DNA of 48,654 bases from Limnohabitans sp. (GTDB lineage: Bacteria > Pseudomonadota > Gammaproteobacteria > Burkholderiales > Burkholderiaceae_C), in the NCBI GenBank assembly GCA_021300495.1, contig JAJTDK010000012.1, positions 1 to 48,654 of the forward strand. Direction: 5' to 3'. The position numbers and the translations under genes were made by a program. Every line of letters begins with the position of its first letter. Within the stretch, counting starts at the first letter, position 1. The notes under the pieces were generated by a model. The model was not told the origin of the DNA, searched no databases, and saw nothing but the letters and a program-made list of their open reading frames with translations. Positions 26,628 through 36,879 of this stretch are shown here, in pieces.

Positions 26628-27512
26628 TTATGCCTTAGGCGCCTGATTGGCGCCGATTCGCCACTTAAAGCGCAAATCACTGGCTTGTCGAATCATGTCC
26701 TCAAGTGCTTTGGGATGCTTGGCTTCAATGGCTTTTTCAAATTCTTCTAAGGCATCTTTGAAGTGCGCAATTTGAAGCAAGACTTGTTCACGGTTGGTGG
26801 TCAGAATGTCGCGCCAAACAACGGGATCACTGGCCGCAATGCGGGAGAAATCTCTAAAACCAGGGCCACCCAGTGCAATTAAGTCGGCGCCATTTTTTTG
26901 CTGAAAGATGCCACGAATCAAAGCATAGGCCAACACATGTGGCATGTGGCTCACTGCTGCAAAGGCTGCGTCATGTGCAGCAGGGCTAAGCTCAGTGATG
27001 AAGCTGCCCAAACTCTGCCAGATTTGTTTGGCAAGTTGAACCTGCGATGCGCCCGAGCTTGCCATGGGGGTCATGATCAGTGCGCGATCTTTGTACAGAT
27101 CGGCATCGGCGTGTTCAACGCCAGCAACTTCTTTGCCTGCTATTGGATGTACCGGAACAAAGCAATGAAGTTTGTCGCCCAATGTGTTGAGAGCCGCGGC
27201 CACAATGTCTGATTTTGTGGAGCCAACTTCCATCAGCAAGGCATCTGATCGCAAGGCGGGTGCTATGGCTTCAAAGCAAGCGTTTGTGGCTGTGACAGGT
27301 ACCGCTAGCAAAACCAAGTCAGCACCTTGCACAGCTTGCGCAATACTGTCTTCAGCGGCGTCAATCACGCCCATGCTGAGTGCCTTTTGCCGAGACGATG
27401 CCGAGGCACTGTAGCCCACAATGTGTTGGGCCCAGCCGGCTTCCCGAGCGGCCAGTGCAAACGAGCCGCCCATCAAGCCGCAGCCAATGAGAGCGACTTT
27501 TTCAAATTTCAT
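26628..27512 (-). CDS. tyrA: Prephenate dehydrogenase
   Basis: This 294-residue NAD(P)-dependent enzyme converts prephenate to 4-hydroxyphenylpyruvate for tyrosine synthesis. It shows the Rossmann motif [13 protein letters not shown] near the start, the [11 protein letters not shown] and [10 protein letters not shown] segments with the catalytic His, and [10 protein letters not shown] in the helical C-terminal domain. There is no ACT domain, which fits the short betaproteobacterial form. The start ATG 27512 overlaps the pheA TGA (ATGA), so translation is coupled; a longer start upstream would lie inside pheA. Confidence 0.95.
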   Translation of the reverse strand: MKFEKVALIGCGLMGGSFALAAREAGWAQHIVGYSASASSRQKALSMGVIDAAEDSIAQAVQGADLVLLAVPVTATNACFEAIAPALRSDALLMEVGSTKSDIVAAALNTLGDKLHCFVPVHPIAGKEVAGVEHADADLYKDRALIMTPMASSGASQVQLAKQIWQSLGSFITELSPAAHDAAFAAVSHMPHVLAYALIRGIFQQKNGADLIALGGPGFRDFSRIAASDPVVWRDILTTNREQVLLQIAHFKDALEEFEKAIEAKHPKALEDMIRQASDLRFKWRIGANQAPKA

Positions 27513-28606
27513 TCTGGGATGGGGTAAGAACCCAAAACCTTGTAGAACGCGCACAGACCTTGGAGCTCTTGCAAGGCTGCCGCCACATGCGGCTCAGAAA
27601 TATGACCTTGAATGTCGATGTAGAAATAGTATTCCCACTGACCAGATTTGGCAGGACGAGATTCAAAGCGCGTCATGGACACGCCATTGTTCTTTAAAGG
27701 CATGAGCAAGTCATGAACGGCGCCTGGCTTGTTGGGCACAGAGACCACCAAGCTGGTGCAATCTTTGCCAGAAACAGGTGGCGTTGCCAAAGTTTGCGGC
27801 AAACAAATCACGGCAAAACGTGTGCGGTTGGTGGCTTCGTCTTGAATGGCATGCGCCACGATGTGCAAACCAAATTGAGAGGCTGCACGCTCACTGGCCA
27901 AGGCGGCCCAAGAGGGGTTGGTAGCCGCCAAACGTGCGCCTTCGGCATTGCTTGAAACGGCGCGCCTTTCAGCGTGTGGCAAGTGTTGTGTGAGCCAGGC
28001 TTGGCACTGCGCCAAGGCTTGGGGATGTGCCAAAACCGCTTCAATGTCTTTGAGGTTGTCGGATTGGCGCAATAAATTATGACGAACCAGCATGCTCACT
28101 TCACCGATTACATGCACAGGGGAGCGCAAGAACAAATCGAGCGACCTGGCCACCACACCTTCGGTTGAGTTTTCCATGCCCACCACACCATATTGAGCGG
28201 TACCAGCGGCCGTGGCATGAAACACTTCGTCAAAGTTGTTGCAGTAAATGAAGCTGGCGGCGCTGCCAAAAAACTCAATCCCGGCTTGCTCGCAAAAAGT
28301 ACCCTGAGGACCAAGAACGGCAACACGCTGTGGGGCTTCCAATGCCAAACAGGCTGACATGATTTCTCGCCAAATGGAAACCACATGTGCGTTCAGCAAA
28401 GGCCCCGGATTCAATTTTTCAATTTTGGCAATGACTTGTGCCACGCGGTCGGGCCGAAAAAAGGGCGAACCCTCGGCGCGCTTAAGTTCACCCACTTTTT
28501 CAGCCACCTTGGCGCGTTGGTTCAGTAAACTCAAGAGTTGCTGATCGAGCGAGTCAATTTGTATTCGCAAGTCGGCCAAAGCGTCTGTTTGAATGGGTTG
28601 AGTCAT
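27509..28606 (-). CDS. pheA: Chorismate mutase / prephenate dehydratase (P-protein)
   Basis: This 365-residue bifunctional enzyme of phenylalanine synthesis has three parts. First is an N-terminal AroQ chorismate mutase (LRIQIDSLDQQLLSLLNQRA to about residue 90). The prephenate dehydratase domain follows (VAVLGPQGTFCEQA, GVVGMENSTEGVVARSLDLF, and TRFAVICL with the catalytic Thr-Arg). A C-terminal ACT domain carries the Phe-sensing motif TRFESRPAKSG, so feedback inhibition by phenylalanine is expected. It lies 6 bases after serC and overlaps tyrA by 4 bases. Confidence 0.96.
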   Translation of the reverse strand: MTQPIQTDALADLRIQIDSLDQQLLSLLNQRAKVAEKVGELKRAEGSPFFRPDRVAQVIAKIEKLNPGPLLNAHVVSIWREIMSACLALEAPQRVAVLGPQGTFCEQAGIEFFGSAASFIYCNNFDEVFHATAAGTAQYGVVGMENSTEGVVARSLDLFLRSPVHVIGEVSMLVRHNLLRQSDNLKDIEAVLAHPQALAQCQAWLTQHLPHAERRAVSSNAEGARLAATNPSWAALASERAASQFGLHIVAHAIQDEATNRTRFAVICLPQTLATPPVSGKDCTSLVVSVPNKPGAVHDLLMPLKNNGVSMTRFESRPAKSGQWEYYFYIDIQGHISEPHVAAALQELQGLCAFYKVLGSYPIPE

Positions 28607-28612
28607 ATGTGT

Positions 28613-29719
28613 TTAAGCCTGAGTGGCTTCAAAGTCTTTGAGGTAAGACACCAAAGCCATAACCCCTTCTAGGGGAATGGCGTTGTAAATGCTGGCGCGC
28701 ATGCCGCCAACAGATTTGTGACCTTTGAGTTGCAACAAACCACGCGCCTTGGCGCCAGCCAAGAATGCATCGTTTCGCGATTCATCTTTCAGGTAAAAAG
28801 GAACGTTCATTCTCGAGCGGAAAGATTTTTCAACTCGATTTTCATAAAGCTGAGATTGGTCTAAGAAGTCGTACAACAACTTCGCTTTGGCAATGTTGCG
28901 CTGTTCCATGGCAGCTACGCCTGTGACGCCGTTTTCAGTTTGTGCTTTGAGCCATTTGAAAACCAAGCCCGCCATGTAAATGGAATAGGTGGGGGGCGTG
29001 TTGTACATGGAGCCGTTGTCGGCCACCATTTTGTAATTGAAGGCACTTGGGCAATGCTTCATGGCTTTGCCAAGCAAATCTTCTCTGACCACCACCAAGG
29101 TAAGACCCGCAGGACCTAGATTCTTTTGTGCACCACCAAAGGCCACGCCAATCTTGGACCAATCGAAACTGCGCGATGCAACGTGCGAAGAAAAATCAAT
29201 GACCAAGGGTGCCTGGCTTCCAAGCGCCTTGAGATCGGGCAGGTTGTGATACTCCACGCCATCGATGGTTTCGTTGGTGCAAACATGCACATAGCTTGCA
29301 TCAGTACTCAACTGCCACTGCGCGGGTGATGGAATGTTGGAAAAGTTGGAGGCTTGAGCACTGGCCGCCAAATGGGGTTTGCAAAATTGCGCAGCTTCTT
29401 TGTAGGATTTTTGGCTCCAGCTGCCAGTGACTACAAAATCGACCACGCCTTCTTGCGAAAGATTCAATGGCACGATGGCATTTTCGGCAATGCCGCCACC
29501 TTGCATGAACAAGATTTTGAAGTTGGCAGGAATGGCCAGCAGCTCACGAAGGTCGGCTTCTGCTTCTTCGTAAATGGACATGAACTCTTTGCCGCGATGG
29601 CTCATTTCCATCACACCCATGCCGCTGCCATGCCAGTCCAGCATTTCGCTGGCAGCTTGAATTAGGACTGCATCGGGAATGGCGGCCGGGCCGGCAGAAA
29701 AATTGTAGGGTCTGGTCAT
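28613..29719 (-). CDS. serC: Phosphoserine aminotransferase
   Basis: This 368-residue PLP enzyme serves serine (and pyridoxine) synthesis, transferring the amino group of glutamate to 3-phosphohydroxypyruvate. It opens with [35 protein letters not shown] follows, and the PLP lysine is Lys199 in [13 protein letters not shown]. The C-terminal [10 protein letters not shown] motif is intact. The start overlaps the gyrA stop by 4 bases (ATGA). gyrA-serC-pheA is the typical betaproteobacterial order. Confidence 0.97.
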   Translation of the reverse strand: MTRPYNFSAGPAAIPDAVLIQAASEMLDWHGSGMGVMEMSHRGKEFMSIYEEAEADLRELLAIPANFKILFMQGGGIAENAIVPLNLSQEGVVDFVVTGSWSQKSYKEAAQFCKPHLAASAQASNFSNIPSPAQWQLSTDASYVHVCTNETIDGVEYHNLPDLKALGSQAPLVIDFSSHVASRSFDWSKIGVAFGGAQKNLGPAGLTLVVVREDLLGKAMKHCPSAFNYKMVADNGSMYNTPPTYSIYMAGLVFKWLKAQTENGVTGVAAMEQRNIAKAKLLYDFLDQSQLYENRVEKSFRSRMNVPFYLKDESRNDAFLAGAKARGLLQLKGHKSVGGMRASIYNAIPLEGVMALVSYLKDFEATQA

Positions 29720-32373
29720 TCAGTCGAGCCGCTTTCCGCTGCGCCGCCTTGATCATCGGCAAGGTTCTCGTCTGTTTCATCTTGCACGATGGCATCGTTC
29801 TCCACAATGCGTTGCAAGCCAGACAATTTGGCGCCATCGTCCAAACCGATCAAGATCACGCCTTGGGTGGCGCGACCCAGTTCACGGATTTCAGAAACAC
29901 GCGTGCGAACCAGCACACCGGTGTCGGTGATCAACATGATTTCGTCTTCGGCGTGAACCAAAGTGGCGGCCACCACTTTGCCATTGCGCTCAGATTGCTG
30001 GATAGCAATCATGCCTTTGGTACCACGACCATGGCGCGTGTATTCCGTGATGGAGGTGCGCTTGCCGTAGCCGTTGGTTGTGGCTGTTAGAACACTTTGC
30101 TGTTCGTCTTCGGCCACCAACATGGCAATCACGCTTTGCGTTTCGTCCAGCATCATGCCGCGCACGCCTCGCGCATTGCGACCCATGGGGCGCACATCGT
30201 TTTCATCAAATCGAACGGCTTTGCCGCCATCGCTGAACAGCATCACATCGTGCTTGCCATCTGTGAGAGCAGCGCCAATGAGGAAGTCGCCTTCGTCAAG
30301 GTCGACCGCAATGATGCCGGCTTTGCGGGGGTTGCTGAATTCATCCAGCGATGTTTTCTTCACGGTGCCCATAGAGGTGCCCATGAACACGTAATGGTCG
30401 GCAGGGAAGCTGCGCATGTCACCCGTTAAAGGCAAAACCACATTGATCTTTTCGCCTTCTTGCAAGGGGAACATGTTGACAATAGGTCTGCCGCGCGAGC
30501 CGCGTGAACCAGCAGGCACTTCCCACACTTTGAGCCAGTACAAACGGCCGCGGTTGGAGAAGCACAAGATGTAATCGTGTGTGTTGGCAATGAAGAGCTG
30601 ATCGATCCAATCGTCTTCTTTGGTGGCCGTGGCTTGCTTGCCGCGACCGCCGCGTTTTTGGGCGCGGTATTCAGACAAAGGTTGGCTCTTGATGTAGCCG
30701 CTGTGCGACAGTGTGACCACCATGTCAGTGGGCGTGATCAAGTCTTCGGTGGCCAAATCTTGCGCATTGTTTTCAATGAAGCTGCGTCGGGCACCCAATT
30801 TGGTTTGACCAAATTCTTGGCGCAATTCGCCCAGCTCGGTGCCAATGATGGTGGACACGCGCTCGGGCTTGGCCAAGATGTCGAGCAAGTCTTCAATTTC
30901 AGACATCACTTCTTTGTACTCGACCACAATCTTGTCTTGCTCCAGACCGGTCAAGCGTTGCAAACGCATTTGCAAAATCTCTTGCGCTTGGGTTTCGCTT
31001 AAGCGGTACAAGCCGTCGTTGCCCATCCCAAATTCTTTTTCCAAGCCATCGGGGCGATAGTCGTCAGCGTTCACAGCGCCACCATCGGCGCGTGTGCGTG
31101 TCAGCATTTCGCGAACCAATTTGGAATCCCAGCTGCGCGTCATCAACTCGGCCTTGGCGACTGGCGGGGTAGGCGCATTGCGGATGATGGCAATGAACTC
31201 GTCGATATTGGCCATAGCCACTGCCAAGCCTTCCAATACGTGGCCACGTTCGCGCGCTTTGCGCAAGGTGAAAACGGTGCGGCGAGTGACCACTTCACGG
31301 CGGTGTTGCAAGAACACGCTGATCAGGTCTTTCAAGTTACACAACTTGGGTTGGCCGTCAATGAGGGCCACCATGTTGATGCCGAAGGTGTCTTGCAACT
31401 GGGTCTGTTTGTACAGGTTGTTGAGCACCACCTCAGGTACTTCACCACGCTTGAGTTCAATGACCAAGCGCATGCCTGATTTATCAGACTCATCTTGAAT
31501 GTGGCTGATACCTTCGATCTTTTTCTCGTGCACCAACTCGGCCATGCGCTCTTGCAAGGTCTTTTTGTTCACTTGGTAGGGCAACTCGTCCACCACGATG
31601 CATTGGCGCTGGCCTTTGTCAATGTCTTCAAAGTGGCACTTGGCCCGCATGATCACACGGCCGCGGCCTGTGCGGTAGCCATCTTTCACGCCATTGATGC
31701 CATAAATAATGCCGGCAGTCGGGAAGTCGGGTGCGGGAATGATTTCCATCAATTCGTCGATGGTGGCACCCGGGTTGCGCAGCATGTGCAAGCAAGCGTC
31801 AACCACTTCGTTTAAATTATGAGGTGGAATATTGGTCGCCATGCCGACCGCAATGCCGCCAGAGCCGTTTACCAATAGATTGGGAATGCGGCTTGGAAGC
31901 ACCAAAGGCTCTTTTTCAGAGCCATCGTAGTTGGGGCCAAAGTCGACAGTTTCTTTGTCGATGTCGGCCAACATTTCGTGGGCAATTTTGGCCAAGCGAA
32001 TTTCGGTGTACCGCATGGCCGCTGCGTTGTCGCCGTCGACCGATCCAAAGTTGCCCTGACCGTCCACCAGCATGTGACGCATCGAAAAATCTTGCGCCAT
32101 CCGAACGATGGTGTCATACACAGATTGGTCGCCGTGCGGGTGGTATTTACCAATCACGTCACCCACAATACGCGCAGACTTTTTATAAGCGCGGTTCCAG
32201 TCGTTGTTTAGCTCGTGCATGGCAAACAAGACACGACGGTGCACTGGTTTGAGGCCGTCTCGGGCATCGGGCAGGGCGCGTCCCACAATCACGCTCATGG
32301 CGTAGTCGAGGTAGCTGCGGCGCATTTCCTCTTCTAGACTGATGGGAAGGGTTTCTTTGGCAAACTGGGTCAT
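29716..32373 (-). CDS. gyrA: DNA gyrase subunit A
   Basis: This 885-residue type II topoisomerase subunit cuts and rejoins DNA. The breakage-reunion domain includes [19 protein letters not shown], the quinolone-region [17 protein letters not shown] (residues 78-94), and the active-site Tyr in [12 protein letters not shown]. The GyrA box is QKRGGRGKQ, which allows DNA wrapping and negative supercoiling and separates it from ParC. The six-bladed C-terminal domain follows, ending in an acidic tail. Residue 83 is Gln where many Gram-negatives have Ser or Thr. The [17 protein letters not shown] start is standard; a TAAAAT box on the minus strand at 32406-32411 could be its -10. Confidence 0.97.
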   Translation of the reverse strand: MTQFAKETLPISLEEEMRRSYLDYAMSVIVGRALPDARDGLKPVHRRVLFAMHELNNDWNRAYKKSARIVGDVIGKYHPHGDQSVYDTIVRMAQDFSMRHMLVDGQGNFGSVDGDNAAAMRYTEIRLAKIAHEMLADIDKETVDFGPNYDGSEKEPLVLPSRIPNLLVNGSGGIAVGMATNIPPHNLNEVVDACLHMLRNPGATIDELMEIIPAPDFPTAGIIYGINGVKDGYRTGRGRVIMRAKCHFEDIDKGQRQCIVVDELPYQVNKKTLQERMAELVHEKKIEGISHIQDESDKSGMRLVIELKRGEVPEVVLNNLYKQTQLQDTFGINMVALIDGQPKLCNLKDLISVFLQHRREVVTRRTVFTLRKARERGHVLEGLAVAMANIDEFIAIIRNAPTPPVAKAELMTRSWDSKLVREMLTRTRADGGAVNADDYRPDGLEKEFGMGNDGLYRLSETQAQEILQMRLQRLTGLEQDKIVVEYKEVMSEIEDLLDILAKPERVSTIIGTELGELRQEFGQTKLGARRSFIENNAQDLATEDLITPTDMVVTLSHSGYIKSQPLSEYRAQKRGGRGKQATATKEDDWIDQLFIANTHDYILCFSNRGRLYWLKVWEVPAGSRGSRGRPIVNMFPLQEGEKINVVLPLTGDMRSFPADHYVFMGTSMGTVKKTSLDEFSNPRKAGIIAVDLDEGDFLIGAALTDGKHDVMLFSDGGKAVRFDENDVRPMGRNARGVRGMMLDETQSVIAMLVAEDEQQSVLTATTNGYGKRTSITEYTRHGRGTKGMIAIQQSERNGKVVAATLVHAEDEIMLITDTGVLVRTRVSEIRELGRATQGVILIGLDDGAKLSGLQRIVENDAIVQDETDENLADDQGGAAESGSTE

Positions 32374-32600
32374 GAGGGGTCAGGCGCACTGGGTGAAAGA
32401 ATGACATTTTAGGTCCAAAGAGTGTCGTTGATTTGCAACACATGCTGAGCTTTGAGTTGACCCTTATCACGCTGATTTCACCAAATTGGGTAATTGGCCT
32501 TTAGCTATGGCACAATGATTTCAACGTTTTGGGTGATGGTCATTCAATTCGTATCTTTTTTCGCAGGATGTCTGCGGTATTTATCCCCATGAGGAGAACC

Positions 32601-33272
32601 ATGAAAAAATTCAACAAAGTGGCAATGGTGTTGGCTTCAGCTGCCTTGGCAACTGCTGCAGGCGCTCAATCCGTAGACAACTGGCGCAATGGCACAGGCG
32701 AACACGCCTGGAAAAATGGCACCAACGAACTCTGCTGGCGTGATGCCACTTGGACACCCGCTACAGCAGCTGCTGGTTGCGATGGCGCTATTGCTGCTCC
32801 AAGAGCTGCTGCACCTGCACCTGCTCCCGCACCAAGAGCCGCCGCACCTGCTCCTGCCGCCGCTGCACCAAGAGCCGCTGCCCCAGCTGCTCGCCCAGCA
32901 CCTCCACCCGCTGCTGCTACCAAAGTGACTTACGCTGCCGACACCTTCTTTGACTTTGACAAATCAGTCTTGAAAGCTGACGGCAAAGCCAAATTGGACG
33001 ACCTGGCAGGCAAAGTGAAAGCCATCAACTTGGAAGTGATCATTGCTGTGGGTCACACTGACGCCACTGGCTCTGATGCCTACAACCAAAAGTTGTCTGT
33101 TAAGCGTGCCGACGCTGTCAAAGCCTACTTGATCACCAAGGGCATTGAGAAAAACCGCGTTTACACTGAAGGCAAGGGCGAGAAACAACCCGTTGCTGAC
33201 AACAAAACAGACGCTGGCCGTTCTAAAAACCGCCGCGTGGAAATCGAAGTTGTGGGTACACGCCCCAACTGA
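32601..33272 (+). CDS. OmpA-family outer membrane/peptidoglycan-binding lipidated-type protein
   Basis: This 223-residue protein has a signal peptide (MKKFNKVAMVLASAALATAAGAQ), a short N-terminal region with a Trp-rich WRNGTG/WKNGTNELCWRDATWTP pattern seen in Comamonadaceae OmpA-like proteins, an Ala/Pro/Arg-rich linker (about residues 66-110), and an OmpA C-terminal domain. The last begins YAADTFFDFDKSVLKADGK and includes VGHTDATGSDAYNQKLSVKRA and GRSKNRRVEI, with the Asp/Arg peptidoglycan ligands present. It lacks an 8-strand barrel, so it probably tethers the envelope to the cell wall. Despite the name, no lipobox Cys is visible at the signal cleavage site. ATG 32601 has GAGGAG 4 bases upstream, implying high expression. 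A strong terminator follows. Confidence 0.9.
   Translation: MKKFNKVAMVLASAALATAAGAQSVDNWRNGTGEHAWKNGTNELCWRDATWTPATAAAGCDGAIAAPRAAAPAPAPAPRAAAPAPAAAAPRAAAPAARPAPPPAAATKVTYAADTFFDFDKSVLKADGKAKLDDLAGKVKAINLEVIIAVGHTDATGSDAYNQKLSVKRADAVKAYLITKGIEKNRVYTEGKGEKQPVADNKTDAGRSKNRRVEIEVVGTRPN
32799..32905 (+). repeat. Ala/Pro-coding tandem repeat in the OmpA-like linker
   Basis: CCAAGAGC recurs at 32799, 32832 and 32868, heading imperfect units of 33 and 36 bases that encode PRAAAPAPAPA-type blocks. Linker length could vary between strains by slippage. Confidence 0.7.
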
Positions 33273-33280
33273 TCAACAGC

Positions 33281-33302
33281 AAGCTTGAATTAAATCAAGC
33301 TT
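33281..33302. repeat. Small perfect inverted repeat after ompA
   Basis: AAGCTTGA and TCAAGCTT form an 8-base-pair stem around a 6-base loop, just before the main terminator. It may protect the 3' end of the message. Confidence 0.5.
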
Positions 33303-33313
33303 TGGTTGATTCT

Positions 33314-33340
33314 AAAAAGCCTCCTTCGGGAGGCTTTTTT
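33314..33340 (+). terminator. Rho-independent terminator of the ompA-like gene
   Basis: AAAAAGCCTCC and GGAGGCTTTTTT flank a TTCG tetraloop. It is an unusually stable hairpin, followed by six T on the plus strand. It is symmetric enough to act in both directions. It ends only 22 bases before the ubiG ATG. Confidence 0.92.
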
Positions 33341-33362
33341 ACTTTCAGAGACAATGTCGCAT

Positions 33363-34103
33363 ATGAATTCACAAACTACCCCCTCCCAATTTTCTTCCGC
33401 CAATGTGGACCCCGCCGAATTGGCCAAATTTTCTGACTTGGCGCACCGTTGGTGGGACACCGAGAGTGAATTCAGGCCCCTGCACCAAATCAATCCTTTG
33501 CGATTGAATTGGATTCAAACGCTGGTGCAACTGTCAGGGAAGAAAGTGGTTGACATCGGTTGCGGTGGCGGCATCCTGTCCGATGCCATGGCCAGACAAG
33601 GCGCACAAGTCTTGGGCATTGACCTGGCTGTGAAGTCACTGAAGGTGGCGCAGTTGCATGCCATTGAAGCGGGTACGCAAGGTGTGCAGTACCAAGAAAT
33701 CAGCGCAGAAAACTTGGCAGCACAACAAGCGGGGCAGTTTGATGTGGTCACTTGCATGGAAATGTTGGAGCATGTGCCCGACCCCGCTGCTGTAGTGAAG
33801 GCTTGCTCGCAATTGGTGAAACCAGGTGGCTGGGTGTTTTTCTCGACCTTGAATCGCAGTCCAAAATCGTTCTTGTTTGCAATTGTTGGCGCTGAGTACG
33901 TGCTTAATTTGTTGCCGAAGGGTACGCATGAGTACGCAAGATTGATCAAACCGAGTGAGTTGGCCGATTGGGTGCGGGCAGGGGAATTGGAATTGGCCCA
34001 GATGAAAGGCATGACCTACAACCCATTCACTCGTGTTTACGCCATGAACTCTGACACCGACGTGAATTATTTGATGGCGACGCAAAAGCCAATGGCGAAT
34101 TGA
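33363..34103 (+). CDS. ubiG: Ubiquinone biosynthesis O-methyltransferase UbiG
   Basis: This 246-residue SAM-dependent methyltransferase performs both O-methylations of ubiquinone synthesis. Family motifs are [20 protein letters not shown] and NPLRLNWI, the SAM site [17 protein letters not shown], the [16 protein letters not shown] segment, and a C-terminal [11 protein letters not shown] start at ATG 33363; ATG 33354 three codons upstream is equally possible, and neither has a good ribosome site. It lies right after the ompA terminator, so its promoter must overlap that region or it depends on read-through. gph follows 18 bases later. Confidence 0.95.
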   Translation: MNSQTTPSQFSSANVDPAELAKFSDLAHRWWDTESEFRPLHQINPLRLNWIQTLVQLSGKKVVDIGCGGGILSDAMARQGAQVLGIDLAVKSLKVAQLHAIEAGTQGVQYQEISAENLAAQQAGQFDVVTCMEMLEHVPDPAAVVKACSQLVKPGGWVFFSTLNRSPKSFLFAIVGAEYVLNLLPKGTHEYARLIKPSELADWVRAGELELAQMKGMTYNPFTRVYAMNSDTDVNYLMATQKPMAN

Positions 34104-34121
34104 ACGCAAGGGTGCCAAGGT

Positions 34122-34787
34122 ATGAAGTTTCAAAATATACAGGCGGTCTTGTTTGACCTTGATGGCACCTTGATTGACAGTGCTCCTGACTTAGGCGCTG
34201 CTGTCGACAAGATGCGTGTCGATCGTGGCATGACTTCACTGCCACTGGCTCATTACCGGCACATGGCGGGTGCAGGTGCCCGCGGCATGATTGCCTTGGC
34301 ATTTGGATACACCCCAGATCATCCCGATTATGAAGCGATGAAAGAAGAGTTCTTTCGCAATTACGAATCCTGCATGACCGAAAGAACGTTTGCATTTGAA
34401 GGCGTAGCGCAAATGATTGCTGCACTGGTCGCCGCCAAATTGCCATGGGGTGTTGTCACCAACAAGTCCAAACGATTTGCAGAACCGCTCACGCAGGCCA
34501 TGCCGCTTTTTAAATCTTCGGCCGTCCTCATTTGCGGCGACACCACACCACATGCCAAGCCTCATCCAGAACCCTTGCTGGAAGCTGCAAGGCGGTTGGG
34601 CTTAGACCCCAGTGCATGCATTTATGTGGGTGATGATGAGCGCGATATCGTGGCGGGTCATGCTGCCCATATGAAAACGGTAGCGGCTACCTATGGCTAT
34701 TTAGGGGCTCAGGGTGATGTTGAAAAGTGGCAAGCACATGCCCAAATTCAATCGCCTTCTGAGCTCGCATCTTTGATTTCCAGCTGA
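34122..34787 (+). CDS. gph: Phosphoglycolate phosphatase (HAD family)
   Basis: This 221-residue HAD hydrolase removes phosphate from 2-phosphoglycolate made during DNA repair. Visible are the nucleophile motif I VLFDLDGTLIDSAPD, motif II VVTNKSK, the Lys in AKPHPEPLLEAA and motif IV YVGDDERDIVAGHAA. The cap domain is of the small alpha-helical type. ubiG-gph pairing is common in betaproteobacteria. The exact substrate among related sugar phosphates cannot be proven from sequence. Confidence 0.9.
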   Translation: MKFQNIQAVLFDLDGTLIDSAPDLGAAVDKMRVDRGMTSLPLAHYRHMAGAGARGMIALAFGYTPDHPDYEAMKEEFFRNYESCMTERTFAFEGVAQMIAALVAAKLPWGVVTNKSKRFAEPLTQAMPLFKSSAVLICGDTTPHAKPHPEPLLEAARRLGLDPSACIYVGDDERDIVAGHAAHMKTVAATYGYLGAQGDVEKWQAHAQIQSPSELASLISS

Positions 34788-34807
34788 ATCAACTCAATTG
34801 AATTTCA

Positions 34808-34835
34808 CAACCCAGCCTGGGTTTGGAAATTTTTT
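34808..34835 (+). terminator. Weak terminator candidate after gph
   Basis: AACCC (34809-34813) pairs with GGGTT (34819-34823), and six T follow at 34830-34835. The gap between stem and T-run weakens the call. It lies 21 bases after the gph stop. Confidence 0.4.
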
Positions 34836-34900
34836 CACGCCGTTTTGCACTTTCTGGCACGACAAGACGGCGGCTTAGGCCTCTCTTGGGGTTTTGGAGG

Positions 34901-34929
34901 CTGTCAAATCCGAAGACCCCCGTTATGCT
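34901..34929 (+). promoter_or_regulatory. Promoter candidate for the hydrolase operon
   Basis: CTGTCA (34901-34906) and TATGCT (34924-34929), each 4 of 6 to consensus, are spaced 17 bases apart. Transcription would start about 33 bases before the ATG at 34969. Confidence 0.35.
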
Positions 34930-34968
34930 ACTGGCAACTTAAATGGTGATTTAGCAACAGGAGTTTTC

Positions 34969-35883
34969 ATGAGCAACGTGACTTGGTCTGGTGGTGTAGA
35001 GCATTGGACAAAAAAAGGGGATATCAATCTTTTTCTTTGGCAGAAAAAAGCTTCGCCCAAAGTGCCTTATGCAGGCACCATTTTCTTTGTGCACGGTTCT
35101 TCCATGGCATCGCAACCAACCTTTGATTTGTCTGTGCCCGGCCGTCCCTATTCTTCTGTCATGGATTGGTTCAATGAGCGCGGCTTTGACACTTGGACCA
35201 TGGACAACGAGGGCTATGGCCGCTCTGACAAACATCGCCCCATCAACTCGGACATCGCCAATGGCGCTGAAGACTTGGCGGCTGGCAGTGAATACATCTT
35301 GAAGAACTCCGTGTCGCAAAAGCTGCACATGTATGGCATTTCTTCGGGTGCTTTGAAGGCCGCCTTGTTTGCGCAAAATCATCCAGAGCGAATTGGTAAA
35401 TTGGCTCTAGATGCCTTTGTCTGGACCGGCGAGGGCAGCCACACATTAGAGCAGCGCCGCAAAAAATTGCCAGAGTTTTTAGCAAAAAATCGCCGCCCCA
35501 TTGATCGTGCATTTGTGCACAGCATTTTTGATCGCGATCATCCAGGCACAGCCGACGAGGCCACTATCAGTGCTTTTGCCGATGCCATTTTGACCCTGGA
35601 TGACTCCATGCCCACAGGCACTTATGTCGACATGTGTTCCAAATTGCCGGTTGTCGATCCTCTCAAAATCACAGTGCCCACCATTGTTTTGCGCGGTGAG
35701 TACGACGGCATCGCAGGGCTTGATGACCTGATCGATTTCTACAAATTGTTGCCCAACACAGACAAGCAGTTCAATGTGATGGCTGGTATTTCTCATGCCA
35801 GTTTCCAGCAGAAAAACTACATGATGGTCTATCACATTCTTCACAGTTACTACACCATGCCAGCACCAACCTACAGGGGATAA
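34969..35883 (+). CDS. Alpha/beta hydrolase, substrate unknown
   Basis: The 304-residue protein has the full alpha/beta hydrolase triad. The nucleophile Ser125 lies in GISSG, with a probable acid at Asp246 (RGEYDG) and His276 (GISHASF). FVHGSSM provides the oxyanion region. No signal peptide is seen, so it acts in the cytoplasm. ATG 34969 is set by AGGAG 5 bases upstream. A Bug-type binding protein starts 3 bases after its stop, so they share a transcript. That pairing suggests hydrolysis of an ester, lactone or C-C bond in an imported organic acid. I do not recognise a closer family name. Confidence 0.85.
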   Translation: MSNVTWSGGVEHWTKKGDINLFLWQKKASPKVPYAGTIFFVHGSSMASQPTFDLSVPGRPYSSVMDWFNERGFDTWTMDNEGYGRSDKHRPINSDIANGAEDLAAGSEYILKNSVSQKLHMYGISSGALKAALFAQNHPERIGKLALDAFVWTGEGSHTLEQRRKKLPEFLAKNRRPIDRAFVHSIFDRDHPGTADEATISAFADAILTLDDSMPTGTYVDMCSKLPVVDPLKITVPTIVLRGEYDGIAGLDDLIDFYKLLPNTDKQFNVMAGISHASFQQKNYMMVYHILHSYYTMPAPTYRG

Positions 35884-35886
35884 TTT

Positions 35887-36867
35887 ATGCGCCACTTCGT
35901 TCGACAGTTGTGCCGAGTTGCACTTCTCAGTTGTTTTTTAGGTGTGACAGCCAGCGCCGCTCTAGCGCAGGCCTACCCCAATAAACCCATTAAATTGATC
36001 GTGCCTTTCGCGCCCGGAGGTTTTACGGATGTTGTGGCGCGAATATTGGGACAAAAACTTTCAGTTTCGCTGGGGCAACCCTTTGTGATTGAGAACAAAG
36101 CGGGTGCTGGTTCAACCATTGGCACTGACTTTGTGGCCAAGGCCGCTCCAGACGGCTATACCTTGGTGATGGTCTCTACGACGCACGTGATCAGCCCTGC
36201 CATTTATCCTAAATTACCCTACGACCCTATCAAGAGTTTCACGCCAGTGGGTAAGTTGGTTGATTCCGCTTATGTTTTGTTGGTGAACCCCAAGGTGCCA
36301 GCCAACAATGTGGCTGAATTCATTGCGCTGGCCAAGGCCTCGCCCGACAAAATTCACTATGCATCATCTGGCAACGGCAGCTCGCAGCATTTGATGGGCG
36401 GCATGTTCGCCGCAATGACAGGTGTCAAGATGAAGCATGTGCCTTACAAAGGTAGTAGCGGTGCAGCCAACGACTTGGTTGCTGGCGTGGTTGAGAGCAG
36501 TTTTGCGGGTGTGCCCAATGCAATGGCACAGGTTCCTGCTGGACGGCTCAAAGCTTTGGCCGTGACGACATCCAAACGCATTCCACAACTGCCAGATGTT
36601 CCCACCATGCAAGAAGCGGGAGTTTCGGGGTACAACGCCAGTGTTTGGCTGGGACTGTTGGCGCCTGCTGGCACGCCCAAAGATGTGGTGATGAAACTCA
36701 ATACTGAAATTGCCAAGGTTTTGAGTGCTGCAGATACAAAGAAGGAGCTGTACGCAGCCGGTGTTGAGGCTGACATTTCTTCACCTGAGGCCTTGAACAC
36801 CTTGATGGTTCAAGAATTAGACCGTTGGGGAAAAGTCATCAAAGACGCAGGCATCACCATGCAATAA
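35887..36867 (+). CDS. Bug/TctC-family solute-binding protein (first copy)
   Basis: This 326-residue tripartite tricarboxylate transporter-type binding protein has a signal peptide ending ASAALAQA and the hallmark YPNKPIKLIVPFAPGGFTDVVAR. ENKAGAGSTIGTDFVAKAAPDGYT and HYASSGNGSSQHLMGGMFA follow. Such proteins bind carboxylated compounds in the periplasm. No TctAB membrane genes are nearby, as is usual for orphan Bug proteins in Burkholderiales. It follows the hydrolase by 3 bases. The ligand is not predictable. Confidence 0.93.
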   Translation: MRHFVRQLCRVALLSCFLGVTASAALAQAYPNKPIKLIVPFAPGGFTDVVARILGQKLSVSLGQPFVIENKAGAGSTIGTDFVAKAAPDGYTLVMVSTTHVISPAIYPKLPYDPIKSFTPVGKLVDSAYVLLVNPKVPANNVAEFIALAKASPDKIHYASSGNGSSQHLMGGMFAAMTGVKMKHVPYKGSSGAANDLVAGVVESSFAGVPNAMAQVPAGRLKALAVTTSKRIPQLPDVPTMQEAGVSGYNASVWLGLLAPAGTPKDVVMKLNTEIAKVLSAADTKKELYAAGVEADISSPEALNTLMVQELDRWGKVIKDAGITMQ

Positions 36868-36879
36868 AGCTGAAATTTC

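Noticed and set aside
32666-32923. Ala/Gly-rich antisense open frame in the ompA-like gene
   Set aside because: It is only the complement of the Ala/Pro repeat; low complexity with no start signals.
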